Positions 21,364 to 21,414 of a DNA stretch of 21,414 bases are shown in pieces. Source of the stretch: DASUBN01 sp964584665 (GTDB lineage Bacteria; Pseudomonadota; Gammaproteobacteria; Natronospirales; REEB76); the NCBI GenBank assembly GCA_964584665.1, contig CAZPAO010000034.1:1-21414 (forward strand). Reading direction: 5' to 3'. The translations under genes and the position numbers were made by a program. Within the stretch, counting starts at the first letter, position 1. Every line of letters starts with the position of its first letter. The notes under the pieces were generated by a model. The model saw nothing but the letters and a program-made list of their open reading frames with translations, was not told the DNA's origin and made no database searches.

Positions 21364-21414
21364 GTTTTTCCCCAAGAAGGCCCGAAATATGCCGGCTCAT
21401 GCCGGCGTCTTTCC

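Overview
The window is high-GC proteobacterial DNA. Gene content (a thioredoxin-domain YyaL-type protein, a SixA-type phosphatase, a PlcP/LpxH-type phosphoesterase with a family 1 glycosyltransferase, and a very large exported RHS protein) suggests a gammaproteobacterium. I cannot name a genus from the sequence alone.

Left part (1-4094, + strand): ordinary chromosomal genes. The window opens inside a YyaL/DUF255 gene, which overlaps a sixA-like gene by 4 bases. After about 440 bases of non-coding DNA comes a two-gene operon, also joined by a 4-base overlap. It encodes a metallophosphoesterase that databases usually name UDP-2,3-diacylglucosamine diphosphatase and a GT4-type glycosyltransferase. 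That pairing matches the PlcP-Agt lipid-remodelling operon used under phosphate starvation. A tandem heptamer array with 11-base periodicity in front of it looks like a Pho box.

Middle part (4095-6440): a mobile or plasmid-derived junction. A solitary DDE integrase with an N-terminal membrane helix lies between two strong hairpin terminators. It is followed by a replication-relaxation (MobC-like) gene that lacks an ordinary start codon, and then by a palindrome-rich stretch.

Right part (6443-21363, - strand): a polymorphic-toxin array. Read in the direction of transcription it starts with a 3026-residue Sec-exported RHS protein: FG-GAP repeats, SpvB/TcdB-like region, RHS repeats, PKD, FN3, a second RHS block and core, and a C-terminal M91-like zinc protease domain. 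A small lipoprotein gene follows. Next come two headless RHS cassettes, each keeping the RHS core and DPxGY boundary but carrying a different C-terminal domain. One is an unrecognised partly hydrophobic domain followed by a three-helix membrane protein. The other is a DUF4329/JAB-like HxHP domain followed by a secreted small protein. The layout is that of one active toxin with two orphan toxin/immunity modules. All three candidate immunity proteins appear to be envelope-located, which fits an exported toxin. Near-identical DNA blocks shared between the cassettes show recombination among them.
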